DNA of 39,865 bases from Paenibacillus sp. MSJ-34 (GTDB taxonomy: Bacteria > Bacillota > Bacilli > Paenibacillales > Paenibacillaceae), in NCBI RefSeq assembly GCF_018918005.1, contig NZ_JAHLPR010000053.1, forward strand, positions 1 to 39,865, in the 5' to 3' direction. The notes beneath the pieces were generated by a model that saw nothing but the letters and a program-made list of their open reading frames with translations, was not told where the DNA came from and did not search any database. A program made the translations under genes and the position numbers. This document shows, in pieces, positions 1 to 8,965 of the stretch; the stretch's first letter is position 1; each line of letters starts with the position of its first letter.

Positions 1-120
1 TTCATGAAAATCACCCAATTCATTAGAAATAAAAAAAGCCTTCTCGGCGATTATTGGGGTGATTTTGAAAAGTCAAGAGGAATGTTTGTTCGCACCCCAT
101 GTTTGGGGGTGAAACAATAG
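1..120 (+). CDS. 3' end of an unidentified reading frame cut by the left edge
   Basis: An open frame runs from base 1 to a TAG at 118-120 and would encode about 39 C-terminal residues (ending ...CLGVKQ). I do not recognise the family. It lies in the same frame as the SDR remnant downstream but is separated from it by this stop. The run of hairpins directly after it would fit the right end of an IS200/IS605 or IS607-type element, where a tnpB 3' end leads into a structured RNA. That identity is a guess; the frame may also be chance. Confidence 0.3.
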   Translation, partial: FMKITQFIRNKKSLLGDYWGDFEKSRGMFVRTPCLGVKQ

Positions 121-167
121 AAGACCCTAGCTAGGAAGCTAGAGTCTGCAACGGAATGTGAATTCCG
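93..167 (+). other. Three consecutive stem-loops before the SDR remnant
   Basis: Three hairpins occur within 75 bp. The first pairs CACCCC (93-98) with GGGGTG (106-111). The second pairs GACCCTAGCT (123-132) with AGCTAGAGTC (137-146), with one mismatch. The third pairs CGGAAT (152-157) with ATTCCG (162-167). The recognisable SDR protein sequence starts about 10 bp after the last stem. The arrangement resembles a structured RNA or the end of a mobile element that truncated the SDR gene. None of the stems is followed by a T-run, so they are not ordinary terminators. Confidence 0.45.
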
Positions 168-198
168 AGAAGCTTATGATATATGGGGAGGGGAATAT

Positions 199-792
199 TT
201 GACGCAATGGAATACCCCCGTTTGGGAGCACTCCCTGGAGAGAGGATTTCGCATGCTGCGGCTTGCGATAGACACCCATCTCATTACAAGCCATTACGCG
301 CTTCCTTTATTCATCCGGAACGAAGGCGGGCTGGTCGTCGAAATGACGGACGGTACGGCGGAATATAACGACTCGAACTACCGGTTATCCATGTTCTACG
401 ATCTGGCCAAATCATCTGCCATTCGGATGGCGAAATCGCTGGCTCATGAGCTGCTTCCGTATCGCTGTACCGCCGTGGCGTTGACCCCGGGCTGGATGCG
501 CTCCGAGATTATGCTGGAGCACTTTGGCGTCACCGAAGCCAATTGGAGCGACGCCATTGCCAAGGAACCCCATTTTGCGATTTCGGAAACGACGCGTTAT
601 GTGGGACGCGCCGTGGCGTCTCTGGCGGCAGACCCTCATGTTTCACGGTGGAACGGCCAGTCGCTGTCTAGCGGAGGGCTTGCCAATGTATACGGCTTTG
701 ACGATCTGGACGGCTCCCGTCCGGATTGCTGGAGGTATCTCGTCGAAGTGCGAGATGCCGGCAAGCCGGCAGACGTTACCGGGTACCGTTAA
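199..792 (+). pseudogene. SDR-family oxidoreductase lacking its N-terminal Rossmann half
   Basis: The 197 residues from a TTG at 199 read as the C-terminal two thirds of a short-chain dehydrogenase/reductase of the roughly 300-residue kind. The catalytic-type region with YDLAK (Tyr-x-x-x-Lys) and the following ALTPGW loop are present. The N-terminal TGxxxGxG nucleotide-binding motif is absent. The SDR-like frame extends upstream of the TTG to about 178 (D-I-W-G-G), which matches the usual residues before this point in the family. This shows that the gene was cut rather than starting here. No convincing ribosome binding site precedes the TTG. Without the cofactor-binding half the product should be inactive. 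A mobile element end immediately upstream is the likeliest cause (inference). Confidence 0.7.
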
Positions 793-918
793 CGCTGGGG
801 CGATGGGCGGCAGTTATGGGGCTCCGGTATTTCCCTATCGAAACAGGAAATGAGGGATGGAATCGCCGGTCGAGCAAACATCGAACAGACGCGTCGGAAA
901 GCGAAACGGGCCTCATCC

Positions 919-934
919 GCCGGAATTTTCCGGC
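919..934. other. Perfect 16-bp palindromic hairpin after the SDR remnant
   Basis: GCCGGAA-TT-TTCCGGC forms a perfect seven-pair stem. It could act as a weak terminator for the upstream SDR gene, but no clear T-tract follows. Confidence 0.3.
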
Positions 935-1005
935 ATATTGATTGATGCAAGCGTCAATTTCCATAGTACCGCAGCGGCTGACGACCCGTCGGGCCATCGG
1001 GCGGG

Positions 1006-1083
1006 CTAACGAAACGCATACACGCTAATAGCCTGTAAATGACTCTTGTCGCTGGCGTAACGAAACTGGAACACGCTAATGAC
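1006..1083. repeat. Two direct copies of a short intergenic repeat (51-bp period)
   Basis: TAACGAAAC at 1007-1015 and 1058-1066 is followed in each case, at the same distance, by ACACGCTAAT at 1020-1029 and 1071-1080. Diverged inverted copies follow: TTTCGTTA near 1132, CAGTTTCGCTAACG near 1180, and CAGTTTCGGTAACG near 1343. The rest of the 793-1436 interval holds only this degenerate repeat material and an MFS-like scrap. Confidence 0.5.
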
Positions 1084-1252
1084 GGGAAATCGGCGATAAA
1101 ACGGCCGATTTCCAATGAATAGCGATACGTACTTTCGTTAGTATGGGAAGGTCCTCATTTTGAGCCCAATAAGGATTACCAGTTTCGCTAACGCCCAAAC
1201 AAGAGCGCCGCCGCGCGAAATCGCCTTCGAAATGTAGGGAGGCACCACTTTT

Positions 1253-1354
1253 ATGCGCAATCGAGCAATAGCCGTATGGTCGGCAGTGGGCGGTGTAGGG
1301 TTGTCGCTCGGATTGCTGTTAGGCGGGGTGTTAGTAATAAGCCAGTTTCGGTAA
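1253..1354 (+). pseudogene. MFS drug-transporter fragment
   Basis: A 33-codon frame starts at an ATG with a GGGAGG site about 10 bp upstream. It encodes RNRAIAVWSA followed by a glycine-rich hydrophobic helix (residues 11-30). This is very similar to the segment around transmembrane helix 5 of DHA2-type (EmrB/QacA-like) MFS transporters. The resemblance ends abruptly where a copy of the local CAGTTTCGGTAACG repeat begins. I read it as a relic of a longer transporter gene. A real small membrane peptide is the alternative, because the ribosome binding site is respectable. Confidence 0.4.
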
Positions 1355-1435
1355 CGGTGGCGAATTTTGAAATTGACTCCTATTGCAGATTTCTCAATGA
1401 AAGGTCCCTCATTGCCTGCCACGCAGGATCATGCG

Positions 1436-1466
1436 AAAAACCCTTGCAGTATAGACCGCAAGGGTT
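1436..1466 (-). terminator. Rho-independent terminator of the chitinase gene
   Basis: On the minus strand AACCCTTGC pairs with GCAAGGGTT around a 10-nt loop and is followed by TTTTT. It lies 18 bp past the chitinase stop codon. Confidence 0.85.
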
Positions 1467-1483
1467 CATTCGCATTTTACTAA

Positions 1484-4400
1484 CTAATTTGTCAATCCCA
1501 AGGCGCGCAACGTTCTCATCACGGTAACCGCCGCTTGAGCTTTCGTAATATTCGACCGGGGATCGAGCTTCGTGTCGGAAACGCCGAGTACGATTTGCTG
1601 CTCGACCATCAATGCCAGCGAAGCTGCAGCATAAGAAGAGATTGCCGACCGATCCTCAAAACGATCCAGCGCTGCCGGATTGGCATCATTGGCTTTGCCC
1701 GCATAACTCATCGCATTCGCCAGCATGACCGCCATTTCTTGCCGCGTTACCAATCCGTTCGGATCGAACGTAGTTTCGGTTCTTCCCTTGATTAATCCGA
1801 TCTTCTTCGCGGCCTCAATATCCCTCGCATACTCGGATTGAGCGTCTACATCCGTAAACGTCGAATCTGTCTCATCCGGGATGATGCCCAGCGCTCTCAC
1901 GATCATGGAAGCGACTTCGGCGCGCGTACTGCTGCGTTTAACCCCGAATTCGCTCGCGCTGTCTCCGGATACGATCAACTTCGCCACAGCGCCCTCGACA
2001 TCCTTGCGCGCCCATTCCATCGTGACGTCTTGGAAGTTGAAGCCGGATTCGGCAATAATATAAATACCGTTGCCCTTATGCTTCAAGTCGACCGGTACCG
2101 TGCCGTCCGAATTTTTGCCGAATAGAGTAGGCACGGAACGGAAATCGTTCATACCCGGAAGATAGATCGCTCCGGTCGTCCGGTTTCTGTTCAAACCTTT
2201 CGCATTCATTGTGAAGACACGGCTCAAATCGTATTTTCCAAAATTGCTTATTTCCGTCGTTGTCTGGTCCGGATACAATTGCTCGATCTTGAATTCGAGC
2301 GGCGGCACGAGCAGCTTTAATCCTTTCTTTTTCGCCAGTTCGTAGATGAGATCGATGATGCTTTGACGTGGGGAACCGATCGTAATTTTAATATCCGTCG
2401 AACGTGGAATCGCATGAACCGGAATCGTATACTCCACGCCGTTCGCGATAACGGTCAAGGCCGCTTGTTCGCCTTTTTCCGCGATGGCTGCAAGAATCTC
2501 CTTCGTTACGATGACTTCCACTTGGCCGGCTTCATCGCTTACGACCACTCGGAACGTCGTCGCCTTCGATCCGTCAATCGTCTTCAACGCCGCTTCCGTC
2601 GGCAAAGTGACGATCAATTTGTCGCCGTCTTTCGTGATTTTCGTTTCTAATTGATCTTTTGCCGGATCGGCCGGTGACGGTTCCTTTGCAGGCGGCGTTG
2701 TTGTCGATCCTCCCGACGACCATCCTCCCGACGATCCTCCGCCGGATGACGGCGGCGATATTGTCGCGGTTTTCACCTCATTGCTGGCAAGAGAAACTCG
2801 CCGAATATCGTCTCCATCCCGATCGACGGCCAACACATAAATGTTGTAGTTCGTACTCGGCGTAAGAGAACTTATCGTGTATTCCGTTCCGTTCGTTGTA
2901 CCTGCCAATTGTTTATTCACGTATACTTCATAACCGGTAGCTCCTTCCGACGCGTTCCATTTCAGTTGAATGGAATTGGCGTTTCTGGAGGCTGCCGAAA
3001 CTTGTTGCGGAGCGGCTAATGCCTCTGCATTCACCTTGCCGTCAATCGGCAAATCGCGAACCAATCGCGTAGACAGCGTTTTATTGCGGTCGCCGCTGCT
3101 ATCCCAGCTCATCACTCCGGCAATATCCAGCGACTTCACAAGAGAGGCGGCATAGGTCATGGACGATTTGTCGTTATAGGTAATAAAGATTTTCTTCTCG
3201 TCGTTGTAGAGATAAGCTACCTTAGCCGCTTCGTTCCAGTATCGGACATACCCATTCTTATTTACGTAATTATTTTCCAAGTGCCAAAAATCGAAAATTC
3301 CGGCTTCCCATGAGCCCGGTGGAGTAGGTCCGGTGCAAGTCTGATATTGTCCGTCCGCCGGACAACCTTGCCAACCCTTTCCATAGAACGGAACGCCCAG
3401 CACTAATTTATGTTTAGGCACGCCTCCGTTCAAGTGGCCTAATGCTCCGCCTTCTACATTCGTTCTCGACGCTGTTTCTAAAGGATGGTTCTTGTCATAG
3501 TATAACGGCGCATTATGGTGGGCGAGGTTCTCCCAGCTTCCGCTGTAATCGTACGCCATAATGTTGATAAAATCCAAGTATTTCACGGAATTCGCCAAAT
3601 CGGCATTGACGACGAAATTATCGCCTTGACCCGATGCGATCGTTTGCAGATAATATTTGCCGTCCTCCGAACCGGCCGCATCTAGAGCTTCTCGGACGGT
3701 TTTCGCCATTAGCGTAAAGTTTTCCTTGTCCGCTGGACTTCTAGAGTTGTCGTCCTCGCCGCCTTCAACCGGGTACTCCCAGTCGATATCGACACCGTCA
3801 AGATCGTATGTGCGCAAAAATTTTACGACGGAATTAGCGAACGTCCGACGGGTAATTTCGGTCGCAGCCATGTTCGAGAAGTGGTTGGACCAAGACCAGC
3901 CGCCAACGGAGATCATGATCTTCAAATGAGGATTCTGTTGTTTTATTTCCGCAAAAGTTTTGAAATAATCCAAATCGACTTCCGGATCGCCAATGATCAT
4001 TTCCCCGTCATAGACGTAATCTTTTTGCAAAGGAATACTTTCGTTCTGACATTCCTTGGCATCAGAACCGTTCTTCTTCCAACACAAATCGGCAAAAGCG
4101 TAATTAATATGGGTTATCTGAGAGACGTCGAGATCCGAAGGTTTAAAATTTCGCGCCTCCTCGTTGCCGGCCCAAGACATATAATACGTAACAATGTTAT
4201 AATTGCTGCCCGGAACGACTTTCACTTCCTCGCTTGGCTTCGATTCCCAAAGGGTGTTCTTAGCGACTACCTTATAGGAATAGGATTGACCTTCGGTAAG
4301 TCCGGTTGCCAAATATTGATTCGAATCGCTGCTAGCTATCAAATCGCCGTCCCGATAAATATCGTAACCCGTGGCTCCAGGCACAGGGGCCCAGCCGAAT

Positions 4401-5515
4401 GTCGCCGCCGATCTTGTTGCCGTTACAACTTGCAAATCTTGCGGCGATGCCAATTCGCCCCAAGTGATTGATACTGCATTGCTCTTGGCAGAAGTCAGAG
4501 GATCCCCATCAACTTCCTTTTGCGCTCCGACTTCAAAGGTATACGATTTGCCTATTTCTAGTCCCCCAGCAGGAGCGTAAGTAACCGAGGTAGCTGAATT
4601 CCCCAATGTACCGTCAGCCCGTTCGCCATCCACATAGAAATCGTAACCCGTCGCCTCGGGGCTTGCTCCCCAATGAAATGTAATCGAGTCTTTCGTTACA
4701 TCGCTCACTTTCAAATAGCTTGGCGCCTGTAACGGTGCATCCTCGTATTGGGTAGTATCTTCCAATGTCGTGAATGTCACCACATTGCTTTTTTGTTCCG
4801 GGGTGAGATCAGGTGCCTGGATTCCATCCGGCCCAACATAATAGGAGTATGTTGTTTCGGGCTTTAAACCTCCCACGGTTTGAGCCCCATCATTTGCCCA
4901 GAGAACATATCTATCATTTATATCCCAAATCCAGTAATGCTTTATTCCCGGGGCAGGATCCCATTCCAAAGAGACAGAGTTATGCGTTACTTCCACTACT
5001 CTTAGATTTTTCGGACCTGCCTTGGGAGGCTCCGGCCCACCGCTTCCATCATCTTCATCCGTTGTAACTACGATTGTGCTTTTAGGGGAGTCTATAACGT
5101 TTACCCCTACGCTAATCGTATATTCCGTACTTGGCTTTAGATTTTTTATTTCGAATGGATCGTCTCCTGAAGCCCAACCCCCGGGAGTGACCCAATATCC
5201 CGTATCGTACGGATCAACCCCTTCGACAGGGTCCCAATGAATCGTTATTGAGTTATGCGTTTTGGAGATTAGACGTAAATTTTCGGGGGCGGCTAATTCT
5301 GCAGTTTGAGCAGACGGATCGGTTTCCGCCGGCTGTTCAGTGATATCAATTTCCGATACTTGATCGGAGACTTCTGTTTCCGATGTATATCCGGAGACAT
5401 TCGTCTCTTCCGCGTATAATGCAGGGGCGGCCAATAAAGTGCCAAATGCTAAAACAAAACTTAGAAACATGACCGACATTCTTTTAAACAATTTCCTTCG
5501 AATTAATGAACGCAC
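1484..5515 (-). CDS. Secreted multidomain GH18 chitinase with FN3 and SLH domains
   Basis: This is a 1343-residue cell-surface chitinase that hydrolyses beta-1,4-N-acetylglucosamine polymers. I chose the GTG at 5515 because AGAGGTG lies directly upstream and it places a normal signal peptide (about residues 1-34, ending ALYA) at the N-terminus; the longer frame adds an unlikely leader. Domain order: four fibronectin-III domains (about 75-435), a GH18 catalytic barrel (about 438-815) with the DGVDIDWE signature at 573-580 and Glu580 as proton donor, a fifth FN3 (about 843-915), a Gly/Ser linker, an unidentified region, and three SLH repeats (about 1178-1343) that would anchor the enzyme to the cell-wall polymer. 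It is monocistronic, with a terminator downstream and a cre site upstream, so carbon catabolite repression is likely. It is larger than typical Bacillus chitinases because of the FN3 and SLH modules. Confidence 0.93.
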   Translation of the reverse strand: MRSLIRRKLFKRMSVMFLSFVLAFGTLLAAPALYAEETNVSGYTSETEVSDQVSEIDITEQPAETDPSAQTAELAAPENLRLISKTHNSITIHWDPVEGVDPYDTGYWVTPGGWASGDDPFEIKNLKPSTEYTISVGVNVIDSPKSTIVVTTDEDDGSGGPEPPKAGPKNLRVVEVTHNSVSLEWDPAPGIKHYWIWDINDRYVLWANDGAQTVGGLKPETTYSYYVGPDGIQAPDLTPEQKSNVVTFTTLEDTTQYEDAPLQAPSYLKVSDVTKDSITFHWGASPEATGYDFYVDGERADGTLGNSATSVTYAPAGGLEIGKSYTFEVGAQKEVDGDPLTSAKSNAVSITWGELASPQDLQVVTATRSAATFGWAPVPGATGYDIYRDGDLIASSDSNQYLATGLTEGQSYSYKVVAKNTLWESKPSEEVKVVPGSNYNIVTYYMSWAGNEEARNFKPSDLDVSQITHINYAFADLCWKKNGSDAKECQNESIPLQKDYVYDGEMIIGDPEVDLDYFKTFAEIKQQNPHLKIMISVGGWSWSNHFSNMAATEITRRTFANSVVKFLRTYDLDGVDIDWEYPVEGGEDDNSRSPADKENFTLMAKTVREALDAAGSEDGKYYLQTIASGQGDNFVVNADLANSVKYLDFINIMAYDYSGSWENLAHHNAPLYYDKNHPLETASRTNVEGGALGHLNGGVPKHKLVLGVPFYGKGWQGCPADGQYQTCTGPTPPGSWEAGIFDFWHLENNYVNKNGYVRYWNEAAKVAYLYNDEKKIFITYNDKSSMTYAASLVKSLDIAGVMSWDSSGDRNKTLSTRLVRDLPIDGKVNAEALAAPQQVSAASRNANSIQLKWNASEGATGYEVYVNKQLAGTTNGTEYTISSLTPSTNYNIYVLAVDRDGDDIRRVSLASNEVKTATISPPSSGGGSSGGWSSGGSTTTPPAKEPSPADPAKDQLETKITKDGDKLIVTLPTEAALKTIDGSKATTFRVVVSDEAGQVEVIVTKEILAAIAEKGEQAALTVIANGVEYTIPVHAIPRSTDIKITIGSPRQSIIDLIYELAKKKGLKLLVPPLEFKIEQLYPDQTTTEISNFGKYDLSRVFTMNAKGLNRNRTTGAIYLPGMNDFRSVPTLFGKNSDGTVPVDLKHKGNGIYIIAESGFNFQDVTMEWARKDVEGAVAKLIVSGDSASEFGVKRSSTRAEVASMIVRALGIIPDETDSTFTDVDAQSEYARDIEAAKKIGLIKGRTETTFDPNGLVTRQEMAVMLANAMSYAGKANDANPAALDRFEDRSAISSYAAASLALMVEQQIVLGVSDTKLDPRSNITKAQAAVTVMRTLRALGLTN

Positions 5516-5619
5516 CTTTGTCACCTCTTTTAATCTAATTTTCGAACGCTGATGCTTCTCGACACGAAAGATTCTTGATTGCCTCATATGTAAGGCTTTG
5601 AGGTTAAGGTAAAACAAGG

Positions 5620-5634
5620 ATGTAAACGATTACT
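5620..5634 (-). promoter_or_regulatory. Catabolite-responsive element (cre), CcpA site, upstream of the chitinase
   Basis: ATGTAAACGATTACT matches the WTGNAANCGNWNNCW cre consensus at every position. It lies about 105 bp upstream of the chitinase GTG start. CcpA with HPr-Ser-P would be expected to repress the gene when preferred sugars are present. A -35/-10 pair for the gene could not be assigned with confidence. Confidence 0.7.
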
Positions 5635-5713
5635 AAATTGTGCAGACGACAACTTCGCGATTCAAAATGATGTCGTTCCTTTCGCTTTCTGCCCCCCATA
5701 CCCCCTCTATACA

Positions 5714-5742
5714 TTGATAAAAAAGAAATGTAGCTATATTCA
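5714..5742 (+). promoter_or_regulatory. Possible sigma-A promoter toward the AHSA1 gene
   Basis: TTGATA (5714-5719) and TATTCA (5737-5742) are separated by 17 bp. The pair lies about 190 bp upstream of the next plus-strand gene, a long but acceptable leader. Confidence 0.35.
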
Positions 5743-5935
5743 TCATGAAATAAAGAGGCCCCGATGGGAAGGGAGACATTTCCACAATGATGGGATAAAA
5801 TCTAATAATTGGTTGATTTTACTCAAGATTCATCCTGGATATAGCGGCAACCGGGAGCACTGGGGAAGGAGCAGGATTTATACGGAGAATCGTAGAATTT
5901 AACTACGTTTACATCATAATTCAGGAGGAAATGGC

Positions 5936-6409
5936 ATGGAAACTTTACAATTTCAAGTCGAGATTGCATCCAGTAAGGAACTCGTGTGGCTGGCATGGAC
6001 GCAAACGGAACGAATCGTGCAATGGTTCGCACCCGGCGCACAGATCGAGGCCCGCGTCGGCGGTTCTTTCGAGCTGTATTTTGACCCCGCAAACCGGGAC
6101 CAAATGAGTACCAAAGGATGCAAAATAACGCTGCTTGAACCGATGGATCGTCTTGGCTTTACATGGAAAGGGCCGGACGATTTGGCCCAGATCATGAACA
6201 AAGAGGGGTCGCTCACTACCGTTCTTGTCACTTTCGCGGAAAATAACGGATTCACCAAAGTCGTTGTCGAGCATGCGGGATGGGGGGAAGGCGGCGGATG
6301 GGAGAAAGCGATCGCTTGGCATCGCATGGCATGGAATCAAGTATTGGGAAGTTTGAAGTCTGCGCTAGAATCCGGCACGGGGGAGTTATGCTGCGCTCCT
6401 AACAAGTGA
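5936..6409 (+). CDS. SRPBCC/AHSA1-family protein
   Basis: This 157-residue protein is of the START-like AHSA1 (activator of Hsp90 ATPase homolog 1-like) fold, a helix-grip domain that binds hydrophobic ligands. Family hallmarks are visible: the N-terminal SSKELVWLAWT, then W-F-A-P-G near residues 29-33, and the aromatic-rich GWGEGGGWEKA segment ahead of the C-terminal helix. AGGAGG sits 7-8 bp before the ATG. Its ligand cannot be deduced. It is a single gene, separated from both neighbours. Many relatives sit beside ArsR regulators; none is present here. Confidence 0.8.
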   Translation: METLQFQVEIASSKELVWLAWTQTERIVQWFAPGAQIEARVGGSFELYFDPANRDQMSTKGCKITLLEPMDRLGFTWKGPDDLAQIMNKEGSLTTVLVTFAENNGFTKVVVEHAGWGEGGGWEKAIAWHRMAWNQVLGSLKSALESGTGELCCAPNK

Positions 6410-6492
6410 CCTCGTTCCCGTCGATAATAAGATAGACGCTTCACGCCATAGCGCGATTCAAGAGGCGATACATTGATAAAGGCGGGAGATTA

Positions 6493-8127
6493 TTGAAAAA
6501 ATTGATTTGCTCATTATTCATGGCCGCATTACTTCTCGGTCCGACCGTTGGCGTTGCCAACGCCGAATCCCGAGGAAGCGGTCGTACGTTCACCGACGTA
6601 TCAGGACATTGGGCCGAAGCTCAAATCGATAAGGCGATCGCCTCCGGTTTCGTGACCGGTTATTCGGACGGTACGTTCAAGCCCGACGCCCCCGTTACCG
6701 GCGAACAATTTATCGCGATGATGGTACGCGCACTCCAATTGCCGGTCGACCCGCAGAAGGAGGGGGAATCTTGGTTCGCACCCGTCCTGGCCGCAGCCGT
6801 TAAACACCGGCTTTATGACAATGATTTTCACAAAGGATGGTCCGAACCGCTTACCCGCGCCGAAATGGCTGTAACGTTGGAGAGAGCTACCCGCCAACAA
6901 AGCTACGATCATGATATGGCCAAGAAGAAGTCTGGGATTGAACCGTTGAAACCATCGTATAAGGAATTTGATGACGATTACGCCTTTCTGGCCTCTTTGG
7001 AGGATTTTGATGTCCGAATCGATGATTTCAACCGTCCGGAACAGCTTGTCGCAGACTTGCGGGAATGGTATCGCGGGAAGCAAAACGATTTCGAAGCGGA
7101 AAATGAATCGGAAGGCAGAACCTATTGCAGTCCCGAAGCCGAGGAATGGTATATCAAAGAATACGACTGCCTGAATCGGGGCGAACAATCGATATATCAA
7201 CCGTTTAAACGGTTTAGCGATTTTGCCGCCCGAATTGCCGCACAGCCCAATCATGTAAGAGCTCAATTGGATCGGCTATATTCCGATATGGAACCGAAGC
7301 AAATGCTGTTCGAAGCGGTGCGGCGCGGACTGATGACCGGGACGGGCCCGGGACAATTATCCGCCGATTCGACGACGACCCGCGCTCAAGCGGTTGCCGT
7401 GATCGAACGCGTGCTGGATTACAATGCCGGCAAAGATTTGCCCGTTGACCGGTATGCGCTCGCAGCGGCGGAAATCGCATGGCATCGCACGAATCTATTT
7501 ACGACCGCTGCCGATATTTTCAATCGCCCTGAGAATAACGCGAACACAGGGATGAACTCTTGGACATTGGATAAATTGATGCTCGAAACGCCGGACGGTC
7601 ATTATCAAGCTCAAGTAGATCGGTTGATCGTCGTCGATATGGCCGATCCGAAGGATCCGAATCGCAAATATTTGCCGCCACTTCAAAACCTGCATTGGAC
7701 ATACCGGCTCAAAAAATCGGATTTGGAATATGAGACCATCTCGAACAATATCGACGCCGTTAGCGACAACTATATCATCCTGCTGCAATCGAGCGACCTG
7801 AAAAACACGAAGCCCGATAAATACCGTTGGGGAATCTCGTTGAATATATCAGGATTCGCCTCGATGAGGGAGTGGATCCGGGAAACGGACGGCAACACTT
7901 ACATAGAAACCGATTTTACGAAACGATTAGACAGGGTGGACAGCCCTCAACTTCTCCATTACAAGGGGAGCAATACAGGGAAGCGGCTTGACGCCTTCAT
8001 TATTCCAAAAAAAGATTTTGCCGTAAGAGATCATTCGGTACATCTATCTGTTTCCGTCATTTTGCCCGCCGGGTCGGGCGATCGCGTCACCAGCAGCAAT
8101 ATCGTCCGATCAACGATCATCCAATAA
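6493..8127 (+). CDS. Secreted S-layer-homology (SLH) domain protein
   Basis: This 544-residue exported protein starts with TTG, chosen because GGCGGGAG lies just upstream and a clean signal peptide follows (residues 1-24, ending ANA). The first SLH repeat is strong (about 33-80: TFTDVSGHWA ... TGYSDGTFKPDAPVTGEQ). A weaker second (about 88-130) and a displaced third (about 270-315) follow, so the protein probably binds the secondary cell-wall polymer. The region between the second and third SLH and the C-terminal 200 residues match nothing I recognise; no catalytic motif was visible. The gene ends at a strong terminator and stands alone. Function beyond surface attachment is unknown. Confidence 0.85.
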   Translation: MKKLICSLFMAALLLGPTVGVANAESRGSGRTFTDVSGHWAEAQIDKAIASGFVTGYSDGTFKPDAPVTGEQFIAMMVRALQLPVDPQKEGESWFAPVLAAAVKHRLYDNDFHKGWSEPLTRAEMAVTLERATRQQSYDHDMAKKKSGIEPLKPSYKEFDDDYAFLASLEDFDVRIDDFNRPEQLVADLREWYRGKQNDFEAENESEGRTYCSPEAEEWYIKEYDCLNRGEQSIYQPFKRFSDFAARIAAQPNHVRAQLDRLYSDMEPKQMLFEAVRRGLMTGTGPGQLSADSTTTRAQAVAVIERVLDYNAGKDLPVDRYALAAAEIAWHRTNLFTTAADIFNRPENNANTGMNSWTLDKLMLETPDGHYQAQVDRLIVVDMADPKDPNRKYLPPLQNLHWTYRLKKSDLEYETISNNIDAVSDNYIILLQSSDLKNTKPDKYRWGISLNISGFASMREWIRETDGNTYIETDFTKRLDRVDSPQLLHYKGSNTGKRLDAFIIPKKDFAVRDHSVHLSVSVILPAGSGDRVTSSNIVRSTIIQ

Positions 8128-8154
8128 CCGCATATTCTTCAACTCGCAACGTAT

Positions 8155-8181
8155 GGCGACCGAGTTCACGGCCGCCTTTTT
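8155..8181 (+). terminator. Rho-independent terminator of the SLH-protein gene
   Basis: GGCGACCG and CGGCCGCC pair (seven of eight) around a 6-nt loop and are followed by TTTTT, 28 bp past the stop codon. Confidence 0.8.
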
Positions 8182-8229
8182 CATACCCGGTTCGACGGAC
8201 GGCAAATCTAGCTTTTTCGGCATGAAGAA

Positions 8230-8943
8230 TTGTCTTTGAACAACTGGCCGGCCTTGTCCTCATTGCTTTACGACGGATGGGTGCTGCGCTTTGCGGACGG
8301 TTATACGAAACGCGCCAATTCGATCAGTCCGCTATATCGCTCGACCCTGGATTTGCATCGTAAAATCGAAGAATGCGAACAACTCTATTCGAGTCAACAT
8401 TTGCGCCCCACATATAAAATGACACCTTTTATCCAGCCCGATAATTTGGACCGGAGTTTAGAGGAGAAGGGCTATGCATGCATCGATATGACCAGCGTTC
8501 AGACATTAACGTTAACTAGCCTAAAGAAACCTGATCCGCATTCCGTCACCATTGAGGAGAATGTTACCGTTCGGTGGGTGGAACAGTTTGGCAGAGCCAA
8601 TCATGTCGAACATAAAAATAAGGAGATCATGCGGCGAATGTTATCCAACATTAGAACGAAAAAAGGATTTATCACGCTCTATGATCAAGAACAACCAGTC
8701 GCGTTCGGCCTTGGCGTGATTGAAAGAGAGCATATCGGATTATACGATATCGTTACGGATCCCGCTTATCGGAATCAAGGGTTCGGCGAGCAAGTAATCT
8801 TGCATTTGTTGCAATGGGGAAAAGAAAACGGGGCGAAGCACAGTTATTTAGCGGTTGTCGCGAATAACGCCCCAGCGCTAAGGTTGTATTCCAAAGTCGG
8901 ATACTCCGAAATATATAAGTATTGGTATCGGGTAAAAGAATAG
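8230..8943 (+). CDS. GNAT-family N-acetyltransferase
   Basis: This 237-residue protein has a C-terminal GNAT fold that transfers an acyl group from acetyl-CoA to an amine. The acetyl-CoA-binding segment reads DPAYRNQGFGEQV (about residues 177-189), the expected R-x-x-G-x-G/A arrangement. Next come a LLQWGKENGA helix and the LAVVANNAPALRLYSKVGY signature. The N-terminal half (LYDGWVLRFADGYTKRAN) is typical of a two-domain GNAT subgroup. The start is uncertain: the only initiator is TTG at 8230 with no visible ribosome binding site, and the open frame extends only to a TAG at 8209-8211. A short N-terminal loss is therefore possible. The substrate is unknown. It is convergent with the phosphatase gene, 22 bp apart. 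Confidence 0.82.
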   Translation: MSLNNWPALSSLLYDGWVLRFADGYTKRANSISPLYRSTLDLHRKIEECEQLYSSQHLRPTYKMTPFIQPDNLDRSLEEKGYACIDMTSVQTLTLTSLKKPDPHSVTIEENVTVRWVEQFGRANHVEHKNKEIMRRMLSNIRTKKGFITLYDQEQPVAFGLGVIEREHIGLYDIVTDPAYRNQGFGEQVILHLLQWGKENGAKHSYLAVVANNAPALRLYSKVGYSEIYKYWYRVKE

Positions 8944-8965
8944 GGCCATGCCTTATTGAATTTTA

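Noticed and set aside
3881..4471. 196-codon plus-strand frame within the chitinase gene
   Set aside because: Antisense shadow without family resemblance.
6601..7266. 221-codon minus-strand frame opposite the SLH gene
   Set aside because: It is a shadow of the plus-strand gene, whose signal peptide, SLH motifs and terminator are clear.
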